Below, in pieces: positions 5,154 to 7,187 of a stretch of 7,187 nucleotides of DNA. The notes below the pieces were generated by a model. It made no database searches. It was not told the DNA's origin and saw only the letters and a list, made by a program, of their open reading frames with translations. Positions within the stretch are counted from its first letter, which is position 1; every line of letters begins with the position of its first letter. Origin of the DNA: Victivallaceae bacterium (GTDB taxonomy: Bacteria > Verrucomicrobiota > Lentisphaeria > Victivallales > Victivallaceae); contig JAQVVK010000110.1 in the NCBI GenBank assembly GCA_028698975.1, forward strand, positions 1-7,187, given 5' to 3'. The position numbers and the translations under genes are program-made.

Positions 5154-7187
5154 ATGATGACCGGAATTGGCTACCGGAGATTTTGGGATTTCGGCATGAT
5201 GGTCATCGCGATGACCGTGCTTCTTTCCCCGCTTGCGGCAGGTGAATTGCTGTGGACCGGCGGCGGGCCGTTGAGTGCCCGCTCGTTTCACGATTTTTCG
5301 GATGGGGCCAACATGCAGACGGAGTTTCTGGCTCCGGAGCAGGGCGGACCGGCGGTTCGCTTCAAATTCCAGCCGGCGTCGGCGGCCTCGCGTTTTGTCC
5401 GCTCCGACTCCATTGCCCTGCCGAAATGCGCGGAAGGGGTCAAGCGTATGATCCGCCTCTCCGGCCGCGCCGTGACGCATGACGCCGCCTTTCAGCGGCT
5501 TCAGGTTAAGATGATGGTCGGCAAGCGCGGGACGCAATATTTTTGCGAACCGGCGATCGACTTTGCCGGGCCGGCCGCATTGCGTGACGGGCGTTTTTCT
5601 CAGGTGTGGACTGTTGCCGACGACGACTTGGCGTTGAATATCTTCGCCGTGGCCGACGGCAAGGGCACGGGCGTGCTTGACCTGAGCGATCTAAAGCTCG
5701 AATTACTTCCATATGACGAAGCGTTGCTGTTTCGGGATGTACCGGAAAGCGGCTTGTTGCTTTACGATTTGGCCGCTTCCTCCTCCCGGTTGCCCGGCAG
5801 CAACGCTTCCTCAATGAAAATTGAAGTTGCCAAACGCGGCATCTTGGTCGATTTCGGAGTGGCTGGCAAGCCGAGCAAGTCGCTGGTGTTCAACGATGTT
5901 TCGCTGCCGTATGTGCGCCCCGGCACCCGGTTGAAAGTGAGTGCCGAGTGTCGCGGTATCGGGTTCAACGGGCGGCGGCTCGAATTGAAGCCGTTGATCC
6001 GCCACCGCAACGGCGAGGCGTTTTTCATCCCGCCCTATCCGACCATGCCGCACAGCGGGGATTTCGGCAAATTATCCGCCGAGTGGCCGATCGACGCCAA
6101 AGTGGCCGGAGTCGGGTTTTATCTCGCGGCGGACGGCGACACCACGGGCAAGATCGAGTTGTCGGATTTCAAGATCGAACTCCTGCCGAGCGAACTTGCC
6201 GCGATACACTCCGGGTATGATTTCAATGTGATCCCGCATGACTCCGCCAAGTTGAAGGTGGAGCCTGCCCGCGCCGACAAATTCACCGGCGGCGAAATAA
6301 ATGTTTTTGACGAGAGCGGCAAAAAACTTTTTTCCATGCCCTTGACCGCGTCGGGCGTTGAGATCAAACTTGCCGAACCGGGATTTTATCGCATTAACGT
6401 CGCGGCGCACTATTCCGACCGCGCGTCGGCGGTGGTCACCGACTCCTCCGCGGTGGTGGCCGGCGAACCCTTGCCGGACGAAGTCCTGTCGCGCAGTCGC
6501 TTCGGCGCGGTCAATCTGAGCGGCAGCCGTCAGCTTGCCCGCAGCGTCAACAGCAGGTGGGAGTGGAATTTCACCGGTCTTGCCGGAGCTTCCAAAGGAG
6601 CCGACGGCAAAATTTCTCCGGCTCCGGAGTGGCGTTTCCCCAAGCCGGATTTTGTTGACGCCATCTATACTCTGGGCAATATGCCGGCGTTTCTCCAGCC
6701 GCCCAATATGGAAAAAGTTGCGATCTGGAAACCGACCGACCCGGTTCTTTACGACAAAGTTATTCAGGAAATGGCGCGTTCGCGCAACTTCCCGCGCTAT
6801 TTCACGGTGTTCAACGAGCCGGAGGGCAAATGGCGCGGCACGGTCGATGACTTTGTGCAGTGGCATCGTGACACCGCCCGCGCCATCAAGAAAGTCAAGC
6901 CGGAAACACAGGTGCTCGGCCCGGGGTTGTGCTCGGTGAATATGCCGCTCATCAAGAGATATGACAAAGCCGGATTGTTTCGGTATCTCGCCGGTGTCAA
7001 CGTGCATCCCTATGTGGACGGCACCGCCCCGGAGGACGAATTCATCACCAAAGTCGATGAGATGGAGGCCTATTTCAAAAGCACCGGCCGCTCCAAATAC
7101 CCGATCTTTTACACCGAATTCGGCTGGACGACCGGGCGCGGCGGCTGGCAGAAGCCGGTCGACGAAGCCACCCAGATGCGCTATGTG
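5154..7187 (+). CDS. Exported multidomain glycoside hydrolase (clan GH-A, GH39-like), 3' end cut by the window
   Basis: The frame is open from the ATG at 5154 to the window end: exactly 678 codons, no stop. Residues 1-30 look like a signal peptide, with Arg8-Arg9, a hydrophobic core MMVIAMTVLL and an Ala-rich cleavage region near 28-30. Two related beta-rich modules follow, about 31-186 and 190-345; each ends with a near-identical motif (LSDLKLELLP at 177-186, LSDFKIELLP at 336-345). A further beta, Ig-like stretch covers about 355-435. The catalytic barrel starts near 449. F553-N554-E555-P556 is the classic clan GH-A acid/base motif, H618-P619-Y620 follows, and E655 (FYTEFGW) is the probable nucleophile exactly 100 residues later, as expected for strands 4 and 7. 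The modules may bind carbohydrate. The substrate is unknown; GH39, GH5-like or an unassigned GH-A family remain possible. It is the fourth gene of the plus-strand unit. Confidence 0.87.
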   Translation, partial: MMTGIGYRRFWDFGMMVIAMTVLLSPLAAGELLWTGGGPLSARSFHDFSDGANMQTEFLAPEQGGPAVRFKFQPASAASRFVRSDSIALPKCAEGVKRMIRLSGRAVTHDAAFQRLQVKMMVGKRGTQYFCEPAIDFAGPAALRDGRFSQVWTVADDDLALNIFAVADGKGTGVLDLSDLKLELLPYDEALLFRDVPESGLLLYDLAASSSRLPGSNASSMKIEVAKRGILVDFGVAGKPSKSLVFNDVSLPYVRPGTRLKVSAECRGIGFNGRRLELKPLIRHRNGEAFFIPPYPTMPHSGDFGKLSAEWPIDAKVAGVGFYLAADGDTTGKIELSDFKIELLPSELAAIHSGYDFNVIPHDSAKLKVEPARADKFTGGEINVFDESGKKLFSMPLTASGVEIKLAEPGFYRINVAAHYSDRASAVVTDSSAVVAGEPLPDEVLSRSRFGAVNLSGSRQLARSVNSRWEWNFTGLAGASKGADGKISPAPEWRFPKPDFVDAIYTLGNMPAFLQPPNMEKVAIWKPTDPVLYDKVIQEMARSRNFPRYFTVFNEPEGKWRGTVDDFVQWHRDTARAIKKVKPETQVLGPGLCSVNMPLIKRYDKAGLFRYLAGVNVHPYVDGTAPEDEFITKVDEMEAYFKSTGRSKYPIFYTEFGWTTGRGGWQKPVDEATQMRYV

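Noticed and set aside
6072..7007. 311-codon minus-strand open frame
   Set aside because: It is antisense to the glycosidase, which has both catalytic glutamates in frame. The composition is typical of a shadow frame.
1..7187. tRNA, rRNA, CRISPR array, insertion sequence or attachment site
   Set aside because: No cloverleaf-like segment, no regularly spaced repeat array, no transposase or integrase motif and no terminal inverted repeats were seen by eye.

Overview
The window looks like a carbohydrate-utilisation locus from a Lentisphaerota-type bacterium (Victivallis-like, within the Planctomycetota-Verrucomicrobiota-Chlamydiota superphylum). This assignment is inference. It rests on a small pseudopilin with a Lys-Lys-Phe-Thr-Leu-Ile-Glu-Leu start and an H-x9-DG motif, a gene type that these genomes carry in large numbers, sitting among an AraC regulator, sugar redox enzymes and a secreted glycosidase. 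Coding DNA is GC-rich with GC-biased third positions, while the main intergenic region is AT-rich.

Layout: two transcription units diverge from a 306-bp regulatory region (2104-2409). Leftward on the minus strand are an AraC-family regulator (2103-1240) and, 26 bp further on, a FAD-dependent oxidoreductase that runs off the window start (1213 to 1). Rightward on the plus strand are an H-x9-DG pseudopilin (2410-3123), a TIM-barrel sugar isomerase/epimerase (3239-4105), a Gfo/Idh/MocA oxidoreductase (4128-5126) and a large exported glycoside hydrolase of GH39-like/clan GH-A type that runs off the window end (5154 to 7187). The last three genes are separated by only 22 and 27 bp and are very probably cotranscribed. 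The pseudopilin is separated from them by 115 bp holding a long hairpin.

The control region contains a good sigma70-like promoter for the rightward unit, a 35-bp operator-like dyad, and a leader with a 7-bp hairpin overlapping a perfect tandem 10-bp repeat just upstream of the pseudopilin ribosome binding site. The AraC protein has a cupin-like sensor half and two helix-turn-helix motifs, and it is the obvious candidate controller of both units.

Inferred working model: the exported hydrolase releases a sugar or acts on a glycan outside the cytoplasm. The Gfo/Idh/MocA enzyme, the isomerase/epimerase and possibly the FAD enzyme oxidise, epimerise or isomerise the product inside the cell. The pseudopilin's role is unknown; its place at the head of the unit suggests a surface, secretion or substrate-capture job. 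No RNA gene, CRISPR array, insertion sequence or other mobile element was seen.
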